A DNA stretch of 60,191 bases from Clostridiales bacterium (GTDB lineage Bacteria > Bacillota > Clostridia > Oscillospirales > Oscillospiraceae). Under the pieces are notes generated by a model that was given only the letters and a program-made list of their open reading frames with translations, ran no database searches and was not told where the DNA came from. Location: the NCBI GenBank assembly GCA_020860385.1, contig JAJBUK010000011.1, forward strand, positions 1 through 60,191, in the 5' to 3' direction. The first letter of the stretch is position 1; every line of letters starts with the position of its first letter. Positions 15,881-24,640 of the stretch are shown piece by piece. Position numbers and translations under genes: made by a program.

Positions 15881-16687
15881 TTATAATATCTCGTTCATGC
15901 TGCCGGTGCGGTAGCCCTGTAAGTCCAGCGCCACATAGGTGAAGCCCAGCCCCCGGAGGGCCTGTACGACTCCGATTCGGGTCTCCGGCTCCATCAGCCG
16001 GGGGAACTCCTCCGGCAGCAGCTCGATGCGCGCCATGGCCCCGTGAACCCGCACCCTGGCCTGGGTGAAGCCCAGCTCTGATAGCAGCTGCTCCGCCTGG
16101 TCCACCCTGTCCAGCCCCTCCCGGGTGATGGTCTCCCCGTAGGCGAAGCGGGAGGCCAGACAGGCCAGGGAGGGCTTGGCCCAGGTGGGCAGCCCGGCCT
16201 CCCGGCTCAGGGCGCGGATGTCCGCCTTGGTCAGCCCGGCGGCCCGGAGGGGGCTTGCTACCCCTAGCTCCGCGATGGCCCGCATTCCGGGGCGGTAGTC
16301 CCCCTCGTCGTCCAGGTTGGAGCCCTCCGAGACGGAGGCCATGCCCTGCTCCGCCGCCACCGCTTGAATCCGGTGGAACAGCTGGCGCTTACAGAGATAG
16401 CAGCGGTCCGGCGGGTTCTCCGCAAAGCCGGGGATCTCCAGCACGTCCAGGTCCACCCACACCTGCCGTATCCCCGCCTGGGCGCAGAACGCCTCGGCCT
16501 CCGCCGTCTCCCGCCGGGGGAAGGCGGAGGAGCGGACGGTGACGGCGATGGCCTCATCTCCCAGCGCCTCATGGGCCGCATACATCAAATACGCGGAGTC
16601 CACCCCGCCGGAAAAGGCCACTGCCGTGCTGCCCAGGCGCAGTAGCTCGGCCTTGAGCCGCGCCGCCTTCTGATGAAGTGCATCCAT
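15881..16687 (-). CDS. larE: ATP-dependent sacrificial sulfur transferase LarE
   Basis: The 268-residue protein has the PP-loop SGGVDS (26-31), then VTVRSSAFPRRETAEAEAFC, PPDRCYLCKRQLF, EGSNLDDEGDYRPGMRA and ACLASRFAYG. The last contains the cysteine that donates sulfur during synthesis of the nickel-pincer nucleotide cofactor of lactate racemase-type enzymes. larA, larB and larC are not in the window, so the partner genes are elsewhere or the protein serves another thiolation. The ATG at 16687 fits the family N-terminus; the frame continues open to 17227, but that part is a shadow of the next gene. Confidence 0.93.
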   Translation of the reverse strand: MDALHQKAARLKAELLRLGSTAVAFSGGVDSAYLMYAAHEALGDEAIAVTVRSSAFPRRETAEAEAFCAQAGIRQVWVDLDVLEIPGFAENPPDRCYLCKRQLFHRIQAVAAEQGMASVSEGSNLDDEGDYRPGMRAIAELGVASPLRAAGLTKADIRALSREAGLPTWAKPSLACLASRFAYGETITREGLDRVDQAEQLLSELGFTQARVRVHGAMARIELLPEEFPRLMEPETRIGVVQALRGLGFTYVALDLQGYRTGSMNEIL

Positions 16688-16727
16688 AGCATGCTTTCCC
16701 CCCGATATTCCTACTCTTTTTCTATGA

Positions 16728-16756
16728 AATATACCATGAAACCGCATCCGTGTCAA
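16728..16756 (-). promoter_or_regulatory. sigma-A promoter of larE-tcdA
   Basis: Minus-strand TTGACA (16756-16751), 17 bases, then TATATT (16733-16728). The -35 overlaps the stop codon of the ferritin-like gene. Confidence 0.8.
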
Positions 16757-17277
16757 CCGCCGCACCACCGGGCCAGCAGCCCCCTGAGCCGCGCCTGCCA
16801 ACGGCGGCACTCCGTTCCGCACTCCAGGCAGAGAGTGGCCAGGGCGGTCTGCCGGGTGCGCTCCTGCTCCGCCCGATAGTCCTGGGCCAGACCCTCCAGC
16901 GCCTGGTAGAGCTGCCGGAGGCCCTCCCGGCCAGCCGCAGACTGGTCGGGACAGGCCGCTTCCCCTTCCAGCAGCCAGACGCCGCCCTCCAGGTAGCACA
17001 GCGCTGCCAGCCGCCGCCCCCGCATGGCGGCGCAGGAGGCGCAGTCGTACAGCGCCCCCGCCCCGGTGCGCCGGGCCAACAGCCGGGCCGTCCGGCTCAG
17101 AGCCAGCTCCCCCGCCACCTGCCGCCGGAAAAAGTCGGCCTCCGGCTCCTGCCTGGGCTCCTCCTCCGGTAAAGCCTGAAGGGCAGGCAGCACCGGCCCG
17201 CCGCCCTCCGGCATAACCCGCTTCCACACCTCGGCAAACCGCAGGGCCTCCTCCTGCTCCTGGTCAGACGCTTCCAT
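16753..17277 (-). CDS. ferritin-like domain protein (degenerate)
   Basis: The 174-residue helical protein resembles ferritin-like proteins of Oscillospiraceae that begin with a VWKRVMP motif. It has two helix pairs: FFRRQVAGELALSRTARLLARRT followed by CASCAAMRGRRLAALCYLEGG, and GLRQLYQALEGLAQDYRAEQERTRQTA followed by CLECGTECRRWQARL. The Glu and His ligands expected for a di-iron site are only partly present; a Cys replaces a usual acidic or His position in CASC. The ATG at 17277 follows AAAGGGGGC. It is divergent from the sugar operon. The function is unknown and metal binding is doubtful. Confidence 0.65.
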   Translation of the reverse strand: MEASDQEQEEALRFAEVWKRVMPEGGGPVLPALQALPEEEPRQEPEADFFRRQVAGELALSRTARLLARRTGAGALYDCASCAAMRGRRLAALCYLEGGVWLLEGEAACPDQSAAGREGLRQLYQALEGLAQDYRAEQERTRQTALATLCLECGTECRRWQARLRGLLARWCGG

Positions 17278-17383
17278 CCTGCCGCCCCCTTTCCCTTTCA
17301 TCCTATGCCGTTCCCGGGAAACGGTGCCGGAGGGAAAATGCGGAAAAATTCTCCGCAAACCGCCCTTTCGCCCCGCAAAGCGT

Positions 17384-17412
17384 TTGCAATTTCCATAGTG
17401 GTGTGCTATACT
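17384..17412 (+). promoter_or_regulatory. sigma-A promoter of the YfhO-to-SseB operon
   Basis: TTGCAA (17384-17389), 17 bases, then TATACT (17407-17412). The leader to the first ATG is about 90 nt. No internal promoter of similar quality was seen before the terminator at 27866. Confidence 0.82.
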
Positions 17413-17506
17413 GAAACAAAACTGTGGGGATTTTCACCTGGGGGCGGTTTGCCTTGCCCCTGCCCTCGCTCTGTCCCCATTCACTTTTTTCCGTGAGGTT
17501 TTTTGC

Positions 17507-20500
17507 ATGAAAGAGAGAACACGTTATCAGGAGGCACACCTGGCCCTCCTTCTGATGGCCGGGCTGCTGGCGATCTGGGCGGTGGGGTCCTATGCCACCC
17601 GCTCGACCACCATCGGCATGGTCTATGGCTGCGTCAATCTGACGGTGTGGCCCATGCTTTCCTGGCTGCTGGGGCGGGAGATGCGCTGCGTGGAGCGCGA
17701 CAAGGACGCTCTGACCAGGACGATATGGGGCCTGCTGGGCCTGTATGTGGTGCAGAAGCTGTTGATTTTCTGGCTCAAAATCATCATCGGTAAAAGCGCC
17801 TCCCTGAACCTTCTGAACGATGATAACACCGCCTGGCTCTACCTGTGCGGGGCGGCCTGGCTGGCCCTGGCCCTCCTGATTGAGCGGCGGGGCTGGAAGC
17901 ATGGCCCGGTGCTGGCGGTGAGCATGGCGCTGGGCTGCGTGGCGGGCTATCTGCCTGTGGTGGAGAATCTGCTCTGCCTGAACAAGCTGTTCGTCTTTGC
18001 CCCCCTGTTCCTGGTGGGGTTCTGGGGGCTTCCCGACCGGCTGGAAGGATTCCTGAACCGGAACTGGGTGCGCGTCCTGTCCCTGGTGGCGCTGCTGGCC
18101 GTGGCCGGTGGGTGCCTGGTGGCCTCCAGGCCGCTGTACAACAATGAGGGCTTCCTGACCGCCGCCAGCGCCTACGCCTCCCTGAGCAACACCTGGCTGA
18201 ACACCTTCGGCGGGCTGTTCCGCCTGGCCTGGTACGGCGTGGTCGCAGTGGTGGGAGCCGCTCTGCTGAGCGTCATGCCCCGGAAGAAGTTGCCCCTGCT
18301 GACCCTCTGCGGCAAGCGGTGGTTCAGCGTGTATTTCTGGCTGCGTCCGGTGACGTACTTCCTCTTCGCCCGCATCGTCAAGGTGCTGATTTCCTGCGGC
18401 CGCCTGGGGAAAATCGACGCGGTACTCATCTGTCTGGTCGTCCTGCCGTTGCTGGGGCTGCACAGCCTGGAGACGGCGACGAAGGGGATCTTTCACTGGT
18501 ACGGCTGGTGGCGGTCCTATCCGGAGCGGCTGGGGCCCGGACGCCGGAACAGCTGGCGGGCCTTTCTGATTCCTTACACCGCCCTGTTTCTCATTGTGCT
18601 CAGCGGGACGCTGTCGGCGCTGTTCTCCCAGGGATATACGATGGTGTGGACGCCGGACGGCGAGAGCCTGTACCTGAACATCATGTATTACACCAGGAAC
18701 TATATCCTGGAGTTTTTCTCCAATTTGCTGCACGGTCAGTTTGCCCTGCCCCAGTGGGATTTCAGCATTGGCTATGGTTATAACACCCTCTCCGTGCTGC
18801 ACTTCAACCCCCTGTTCCTCATCGCCCTGCTGCTGCCCGAGGCGTGGATGGAGTTCGTCTACACCTTCTACGCCGTGGCCCAGCTCTACCTGGCGGGGGT
18901 GGCCTTTGCCGCGCTGATGCGGGAGATCGGCAAGGGGGAGCCGCTGGCTGTGACCTGTGGCGCGCTGGTCTATGTGTTCAGCGGGTTCAGCCTCCAGGTG
19001 ATGGCGAAGCATATCTACTTCATCACCTTTATGCTGCTGATGCTGCCTGTCATCCTGTGGGCAGCGGAGCGCTGGCTCCACCGCCGCAAGTGGGGCGCGT
19101 TTGTACTGGCGATTTTCTTCTGCATTTTGGGGGGATACTATTTCACCTATATCAACTCCCTCCTGATGGCCCTGTACCTGCTGATTCGGGAGATTTACGT
19201 CAACGGCAAACAGGTGAAGAAGACCGTATCCGAGCTGCTGCACCTGATCGGCTACTATCTGATAGGGCTGGGGCTGTCCATGGCCTTTCTGCTGCCTACG
19301 GTGATGAACTTCCTGACCTGCGGACGGGTGGGGGACAGCGGCAGCGAGACCTTCGCCTCCCTGTTCTATGATGCGGACTACTACCAAGAGCTGGTATATA
19401 CCTTCATCTCCCCCGGCAGCAGCGCCTCCTACTCCACCTCGCTGGGGTTTGCCGCCATTGTGCTGGTGGCGCTGGTGGTGCTTTTCCTGAAGCGGAAGCG
19501 GAAGGATTTGGCGCCGCTGCGGTGGGCTGTGGCGCTGGGCGTCCTGTTCCTGCTGTTCCCCACGGTGGGTAGCATCTTTAACGGCTTTGGCTATGTGACC
19601 AACCGCTGGTCCTACGGTTTGGCCCTGGTGATGGCCTTTGTAGTGGCCTGGCTTGTACCGGAGTTGAAGGATCTGACGCTGAGGCAATGGAAGGTCGTGG
19701 CTGTCTGCGCGGCACTGTATGTCATCGTCTCCTGTGTCTGCGCCTACGCTGCTTCCGCTTCGGAGACGCGTCTGGAAATTCTGCGCCGGGGCTACATCGT
19801 CCTGGCCGTCACCGTGGTGGTGCTGCTGTTGGCTCGGCGGCTGCTGGCCCGAAATCCCCACCTGGGGCAGAGCGTGGTTTGCGGCGTGACGGTTCTCTCT
19901 GTGCTGGTCAGCGGCAGCACCTTCTTTGAGTTCAGCTCTGACGCCAAATCCAACGTGTCCATCGGTGAGCTGTACAGCCGCTATGCTAAGTCGGCGGAGG
20001 TGGCCGCTGCCGCCATTGAGGACGACGGATTTTACCGCATTGACATTGAGCAGAACCGCACCAACCGCTTCACCCTGACAGACGGCTACGGCACCTCCTT
20101 CTATTGGAGCGTCACTGATGCCGACCTGGTGCAGTTCTTCCAGGAGCTGTGCCTGAACACGGTGAACCAGAACAGCGGTATCCTGGGGACCAGCAGCTGC
20201 CTGGCGGTGGATGCGCTGACCTCGGTGAAGTACGGCGTCTTTAAGAGCAGCAAGGGGGACAGCGGCTATATCCCCTACGGTTTTGAGGAAGTCGGCACCG
20301 AAGGAAACTATACCATCTATGAGAATCAGTATGCCCTCTCCATCGGCTACGCTTACACCTCGTATATGACGAAGTCGGACTATATGGCCCTGACCCCGGT
20401 GGAGCGGCAGCAGGCTCTGCTGCAATGCGTCGTGCTGGAGGACGAGGACGCCGCGGCGCTGAACCTGGACTGGGAGTCCACTACCCCGGTGGACAACGCC

Positions 20501-21241
20501 GTCAGCATCCCCTGGGCCATTACGGAAGCAGACGGCGTGACGGACAACGGGGACGGCACCTATTCCGCCGAGAAGAACGGCACCCTGACGCTGACCTTTG
20601 AGGGCCTGCCGGACAGCGAGACGATGGTTTACCTGGACAACCTTGGCATCAAACGGGAGAGCAGCCGGGCTGCCACCAAGGTCTATGTGTCCGGCAACGG
20701 CGTCAACAAGGCCTCCTACGTCCGGGGCAAGGGCAACACCTATTATATCGAGACGGAAGGCCGGGTGTACAACCTGGGCTACAGCGAGGAGGGTGTCACC
20801 ACCTGCACCATCCGCTTCAACACCAAGCAGACCTACACCATCGATGAGATTCAGGTGCTTTGCATCCCGGCGGAGGACTATGTGGAGCAGGTCACCGCCC
20901 TGGGCGAGACGGTGCTGGAAAATGTGACTGAGGGCACCGATACCGTCACCGGCGATATCACCATGGCTTCCGACGGCGTGCTGGTGCTGTCTATCCCCTA
21001 TGTGGACGGCTGGACAGCCTATGTGGACGGCGAGGAAACAGAGCTGATTCAGGCCAATACCGGATTCAGCGGCATTGCCCTGTCCGCCGGCACCCATTCC
21101 ATCCGGCTGAAGTATGTGGCGCCCGGCCAGAATGCGGGCACGGCCATCACAGCGGTCACGCTTCTGGGGCTGGCGGTCTACTTCCTCCTGCACCACCGCC
21201 GCCGCAGGCAAAAGGATACCCCTGCAAAGCAGAAACCCTAA
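17507..21241 (+). CDS. YfhO-type polytopic membrane glycosyltransferase (GT-C fold)
   Basis: The 1244-residue protein has about 20 predicted membrane helices, a large extracytoplasmic region (about 810-1215) and a last helix (AVTLLGLAVYFLLHH) with a basic cytosolic tail. The middle part, with YYTRNYILEFFSNLLHGQFALPQWDFSIGYG and FNPLFLIALLLP, matches YfhO proteins, which transfer sugars from undecaprenyl-phosphate donors onto wall polymers outside the cell. It is longer than Bacillus YfhO because of about 350 extra residues with added helices at the N-terminus. It is the first gene of the operon. It probably completes glycosylation with the lipid-linked sugar made and flipped by the genes that follow. 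The acceptor is unknown. Confidence 0.85.
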   Translation: MKERTRYQEAHLALLLMAGLLAIWAVGSYATRSTTIGMVYGCVNLTVWPMLSWLLGREMRCVERDKDALTRTIWGLLGLYVVQKLLIFWLKIIIGKSASLNLLNDDNTAWLYLCGAAWLALALLIERRGWKHGPVLAVSMALGCVAGYLPVVENLLCLNKLFVFAPLFLVGFWGLPDRLEGFLNRNWVRVLSLVALLAVAGGCLVASRPLYNNEGFLTAASAYASLSNTWLNTFGGLFRLAWYGVVAVVGAALLSVMPRKKLPLLTLCGKRWFSVYFWLRPVTYFLFARIVKVLISCGRLGKIDAVLICLVVLPLLGLHSLETATKGIFHWYGWWRSYPERLGPGRRNSWRAFLIPYTALFLIVLSGTLSALFSQGYTMVWTPDGESLYLNIMYYTRNYILEFFSNLLHGQFALPQWDFSIGYGYNTLSVLHFNPLFLIALLLPEAWMEFVYTFYAVAQLYLAGVAFAALMREIGKGEPLAVTCGALVYVFSGFSLQVMAKHIYFITFMLLMLPVILWAAERWLHRRKWGAFVLAIFFCILGGYYFTYINSLLMALYLLIREIYVNGKQVKKTVSELLHLIGYYLIGLGLSMAFLLPTVMNFLTCGRVGDSGSETFASLFYDADYYQELVYTFISPGSSASYSTSLGFAAIVLVALVVLFLKRKRKDLAPLRWAVALGVLFLLFPTVGSIFNGFGYVTNRWSYGLALVMAFVVAWLVPELKDLTLRQWKVVAVCAALYVIVSCVCAYAASASETRLEILRRGYIVLAVTVVVLLLARRLLARNPHLGQSVVCGVTVLSVLVSGSTFFEFSSDAKSNVSIGELYSRYAKSAEVAAAAIEDDGFYRIDIEQNRTNRFTLTDGYGTSFYWSVTDADLVQFFQELCLNTVNQNSGILGTSSCLAVDALTSVKYGVFKSSKGDSGYIPYGFEEVGTEGNYTIYENQYALSIGYAYTSYMTKSDYMALTPVERQQALLQCVVLEDEDAAALNLDWESTTPVDNAVSIPWAITEADGVTDNGDGTYSAEKNGTLTLTFEGLPDSETMVYLDNLGIKRESSRAATKVYVSGNGVNKASYVRGKGNTYYIETEGRVYNLGYSEEGVTTCTIRFNTKQTYTIDEIQVLCIPAEDYVEQVTALGETVLENVTEGTDTVTGDITMASDGVLVLSIPYVDGWTAYVDGEETELIQANTGFSGIALSAGTHSIRLKYVAPGQNAGTAITAVTLLGLAVYFLLHHRRRRQKDTPAKQKP

Positions 21242-21270
21242 CCACAAATAGAATCAATGGAGGTTTTTCT

Positions 21271-22428
21271 ATGAAGATTCCCTTTAACATCCCCCCTGAG
21301 ACGGGCCGGGAAGCGGATTATCTGGCGAAGGCCATGGCAAACCATAAGCTGTGCGGCGACGGCCCTCTGACGAAGGCATGCCACGCCCTGATGGAGGAGG
21401 CATTTCACGCGGAAAAGGTCCTCCTGACCACCTCCGGCACCAGCGCCCTGGAGATGGCCGCCCTGCTGTGCAACCTGGAGCCGGGGGATGAGGTCATCAT
21501 GCCCTCCTACACCTTCGTCTCCACAGCGGACGCCTTTGTGCAGCGTGGGGCCAAGGTGGTGTTTGTGGACATCCGCCCAGACACCATGAATATCGACGAG
21601 ACGAAAATCGAGGCTGCCATTACCGATAAGACCAGGGCCATTTGCGTGGTGCATTACGCCGGCGTGGCCTGTGAGATGGACACCATTCTGGATATCGCCC
21701 ATCGCCACGGCCTGAAGGTGGTGGAGGACGCCGCCCAGGGGGTCAACGCCTACTACAAGGGCAAAGCACTGGGCACCATTGGCGACTATGGCTGCTACAG
21801 CTTCCATGAGACGAAGAATTACACCATGGGCGAGGGCGGCGCTGTGGTGGTCAACCACCCCGAAGACATCGAGCGGGCGGAAATTTACCGGGAGAAGGGC
21901 ACCAACCGCTCCAAATTCCTCCGGGGCCAGCTGGACAAGTACACCTGGGTGGACTATGGCTCCTCCTATCTGCCCTCCGAGCTGAACGCCGCCTACCTGC
22001 TGCCCCAGCTGGAGGACATGGAGAAAATCAATGACGACCGCCTGGCCTCCTGGAACCGCTACTATGCCGCCCTTCTGCCCCTGGCCCAGGCGGGGAAGGT
22101 GGAGCTGCCGGTGATTCCGGAGGGCTGCGTCCACAACGCCCATATGTTCTATATCAAGTGCCGGGACATTGAGGAGCGCACCGACCTGATTTCCTTCCTG
22201 AAGGAACGGGGCATTTCCGCTGTGTTCCACTATATCCCCCTGCACAGCGCCCCCGCCGGAAAGCGGTTCGGCCGCTTCCACGGGGAGGACGTGTACACCA
22301 CCAAAGAGTCGGAGCGGCTGGCCCGCCTGCCCATGTACTACCATCTGACCGAGGCGGACTGCCTGGCCGTGGTGCAGGCCATCTATGACTTCTACGGAGT
22401 CCCCTGTTCTTCCGAACAGAAGGATTGA
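21271..22428 (+). CDS. DegT/DnrJ/EryC1/StrS aminotransferase, WecE/RffA type
   Basis: The 385-residue PLP enzyme matches dTDP-4-amino-4,6-dideoxygalactose transaminases from end to end: FNIPPETGREADYLAKAM, TTSGTSALEMAALL, PSYTFVSTADAFV, VEDAAQGVNAYYKG, and the PLP-lysine in CYSFHETKNYTMGEGGA. It would aminate a nucleotide-linked 4-keto-6-deoxyhexose, such as dTDP-4-keto-6-deoxyglucose, to a 4-amino sugar. The genes that make that keto-sugar (rmlA/rmlB type) are not in the window. Its ribosome binding site is AATGGAGGTTTTTCT. Within the operon it holds the place ArnB has in the arabinosamine pathway. Confidence 0.92.
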   Translation: MKIPFNIPPETGREADYLAKAMANHKLCGDGPLTKACHALMEEAFHAEKVLLTTSGTSALEMAALLCNLEPGDEVIMPSYTFVSTADAFVQRGAKVVFVDIRPDTMNIDETKIEAAITDKTRAICVVHYAGVACEMDTILDIAHRHGLKVVEDAAQGVNAYYKGKALGTIGDYGCYSFHETKNYTMGEGGAVVVNHPEDIERAEIYREKGTNRSKFLRGQLDKYTWVDYGSSYLPSELNAAYLLPQLEDMEKINDDRLASWNRYYAALLPLAQAGKVELPVIPEGCVHNAHMFYIKCRDIEERTDLISFLKERGISAVFHYIPLHSAPAGKRFGRFHGEDVYTTKESERLARLPMYYHLTEADCLAVVQAIYDFYGVPCSSEQKD

Positions 22429-22454
22429 TGCCCCAGGCATCCAAGGAGGAACCT

Positions 22455-23414
22455 ATGCAGCTTATCAGCTTTATCATCCCCTGCTACGCCAGCGAGGGGT
22501 CGGTGGCCCTGGTCATGGACGAGATTCGTTCCGTTGTGGCCCAGCGGCCGGAGTTTGACTATGAAATCATTGCGGTGAACGACTGCTCCCCCGACGGCGT
22601 GTGGCAGGTGCTGTGCGCCCAGGCGGACCAGGACCCCAAGGTGAAGGCCATCAACCTGGCGAAGAACGGCGGGCGGCACAACGCCCTGATTTGCGGCTGC
22701 CACTACGCCAGGGGCGAATATGTGGTGCTGATTGATGACGACCAGCAGTGCCCCTGCGACCGGCTGTGGGACCTGATGGCCCCGGTGGAGAGCGGGGCCT
22801 ATGACGCCGCCTTCGCCCGCTACCCCAAAAAGACCCAGTCCGCCCTGAAAAACTTTGGCAGCAAGGTCAACGACCTGGTGTCCAACTGGCTGCTGGAGAA
22901 GGATAAGGATTTGAAGTTCTCCAACTTCACCGTCATGCGGCAGTTCATCGTGCAGGAGATGATTCGCTATCAGAACCCCTATCCCTATATCTCCGGCCTG
23001 ATTCACCGCGCTACCAGCCGCATTGCCAACGTGGACATGGAGGAGCGGGAGCGCACCATCGGCGTGGGGCATTACACCTTCAAGAAGTCCTTTGCCTTGT
23101 GGATGAACAATCTGACCGCCTTCTCCGTGAAGCCTCTGCGGCTGGCCACCACCTGCGGTGTGCTGTGCGCACTGATCGGCGTCATTATGGCGCTCTACAC
23201 CGTTATCCACAAGCTGCTGAACCCAGCCGTGGCTGCCGGATACAGCTCTATGATGGCGGTAATTCTGTTTCTGGGGGGCATGGTGATGTTCATGCTGGGG
23301 CTGATCGGTGAATATATTGGCCGCATCTACATCAGCCTGAACAATTCCCCACAGTACGTCATCCGGGAGAGCCGCAACCTCCGGGAGGTTGGAAAGGACC
23401 GTGAGTTCCAGTGA
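22455..23414 (+). CDS. GT2 polyprenyl-phosphate glycosyltransferase (CsbB/ArnC/GtrB-like)
   Basis: The 319-residue enzyme has a GT-A domain starting MQLISFIIPCYASEGS, with FDYEIIAVNDCSPDG, KNGGRHNALICGC and the metal-binding VVLIDDDQQCP. Two C-terminal membrane helices (about 230-255 and 265-290) end in YIGRIYISLNNSPQY, the layout of enzymes that load a sugar onto undecaprenyl phosphate. The ATG at 22455 follows GGAGGAACCT. It is predicted to make the lipid-linked amino sugar used by the YfhO protein. Bacillus csbB-yfhO is the closest known pairing, and ArnC is the Gram-negative parallel. Confidence 0.9.
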   Translation: MQLISFIIPCYASEGSVALVMDEIRSVVAQRPEFDYEIIAVNDCSPDGVWQVLCAQADQDPKVKAINLAKNGGRHNALICGCHYARGEYVVLIDDDQQCPCDRLWDLMAPVESGAYDAAFARYPKKTQSALKNFGSKVNDLVSNWLLEKDKDLKFSNFTVMRQFIVQEMIRYQNPYPYISGLIHRATSRIANVDMEERERTIGVGHYTFKKSFALWMNNLTAFSVKPLRLATTCGVLCALIGVIMALYTVIHKLLNPAVAAGYSSMMAVILFLGGMVMFMLGLIGEYIGRIYISLNNSPQYVIRESRNLREVGKDREFQ

Positions 23415-24601
23415 AAAAACTGCTGATTTTAGGGGCCGGCATCTATCAGGTGCCCCTGATTCAAAAGGCGAAGGAGATGGGCCTCTATACCATCGTGGCC
23501 AGCATCCCCGGCAAATATCCCGGCTTCGCCCTGGCTGACCGGGTGGTATATGAGAACACGGTGGACCAGGAGGCCATGCTCCGGGTGGCCAGGGAGGAGC
23601 AGGTGGACGGCGTGGTTGTCTGCGGAACGGACGTCTGCGTCCCCACCCAGGGCTACCTGTGCGACACCCTGGGGCTGACCGGCCCCAGCCTCCAGGCCGC
23701 CATGGCCGCCCAGGACAAGGCGCTGATGAAGGCTGCCTTCGCCAGAGACGGCGTGCGCACCGCCCGCTTCGTCTATGCGGACATTGCCGACGCGAACCCC
23801 CAGGCCCTGTGTGAGGACATCGGTTATCCGGTGATTTTCAAGAGCGTAGACTCCTCCGGCAGCCGGGGCATCACCCGGGTGGATGGGCCGGAGGACATCC
23901 CCTACGCCTATCAGCAGGTGCGGGAGAACACCCGCTCCGACCGGTACCTCATTGAGGAGTTCCTGGTGGGGGAGGAGTTCGGCGCACAGGCGTTCATCTA
24001 CGGCGGCAAGCTGAAATTCGTCCTGCCCCACGGCGACTATGTGTTCCACGGGGACACCGGCGTGCCGGTGGGCCACTTCGCCCCCTACAACATGGGGCCG
24101 GATATCGTGGCCGACGCGGAGGAGCAGCTGCAAAAGGCCGTCACCGCTATGGGCATCGATAACTGCGCCATCAACGCCGACTTCATCCTGTGCCGGGGCA
24201 AAGCCTATGTGCTGGAAATCGGCGCCCGGGCCGGAGCCACCTGCCTGGTGGAAATGACCGGCATTTACTACGGCTTTGACTACTATGAAAAAATCATCCA
24301 GGCCAGCCTGGGTGTGGAGCCGGACTTCACCCCTGTGCTGGAGCATGGCCAGCCCAATGCGGAGATGCTGTTCCAGTCGGATAAGACCGGCACCATCACA
24401 GCCATCGACCTGGGGGAGCAGGACGATTCCCGCATTGTAAACCTCGCCATGGACTACGGCGTGGGCGACCATATCCGCAAATTCGCCAAAGGCCCTGACC
24501 GTATCGGCCAAATCATCGCCGTGGCGGACTCCGTGGAGGAGGCCAAGGTGGCGCTGGACGCGGCCATGGCTAAGGTGCGCATCACTGTGGCAGAGGATTA
24601 A
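23411..24601 (+). CDS. ATP-grasp ligase
   Basis: The 396-residue protein begins at a GTG overlapping the previous stop (GTGA), so translation is coupled. An N-terminal Rossmann-like domain (KLLILGAGIYQVPLIQKAKEMG) is followed by an ATP-grasp core: YPVIFKSVDSSGSRGITRV, RYLIEEFLVGEEFGAQAFI, and INADFILCRGKAYVLEIGARAGATCLVEM, which holds the Mg-binding residues. ATP-grasp enzymes form amide or peptide bonds through acyl phosphates. In this operon it may attach an amino acid or other carboxylate to the amino group made by the aminotransferase. That substrate is inference; carbamoyl-phosphate-type and purine enzymes are excluded by architecture. Confidence 0.85.
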   Translation: MKKLLILGAGIYQVPLIQKAKEMGLYTIVASIPGKYPGFALADRVVYENTVDQEAMLRVAREEQVDGVVVCGTDVCVPTQGYLCDTLGLTGPSLQAAMAAQDKALMKAAFARDGVRTARFVYADIADANPQALCEDIGYPVIFKSVDSSGSRGITRVDGPEDIPYAYQQVRENTRSDRYLIEEFLVGEEFGAQAFIYGGKLKFVLPHGDYVFHGDTGVPVGHFAPYNMGPDIVADAEEQLQKAVTAMGIDNCAINADFILCRGKAYVLEIGARAGATCLVEMTGIYYGFDYYEKIIQASLGVEPDFTPVLEHGQPNAEMLFQSDKTGTITAIDLGEQDDSRIVNLAMDYGVGDHIRKFAKGPDRIGQIIAVADSVEEAKVALDAAMAKVRITVAED

Positions 24602-24640
24602 CTGCCTGCAAAAGAGGAATAGGAAGAAGGAGCAAGTAGC

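Noticed and set aside
16688..17227. N-terminal extension of larE
   Set aside because: It is a shadow of the ferritin-like gene in another frame and contains the larE promoter.
17303..21247. 3.9-kb open frame on the minus strand
   Set aside because: It is an antisense shadow of the YfhO gene; low-complexity His/Gln/Gly-rich translation, no homology, and it runs through the promoter at 17384.
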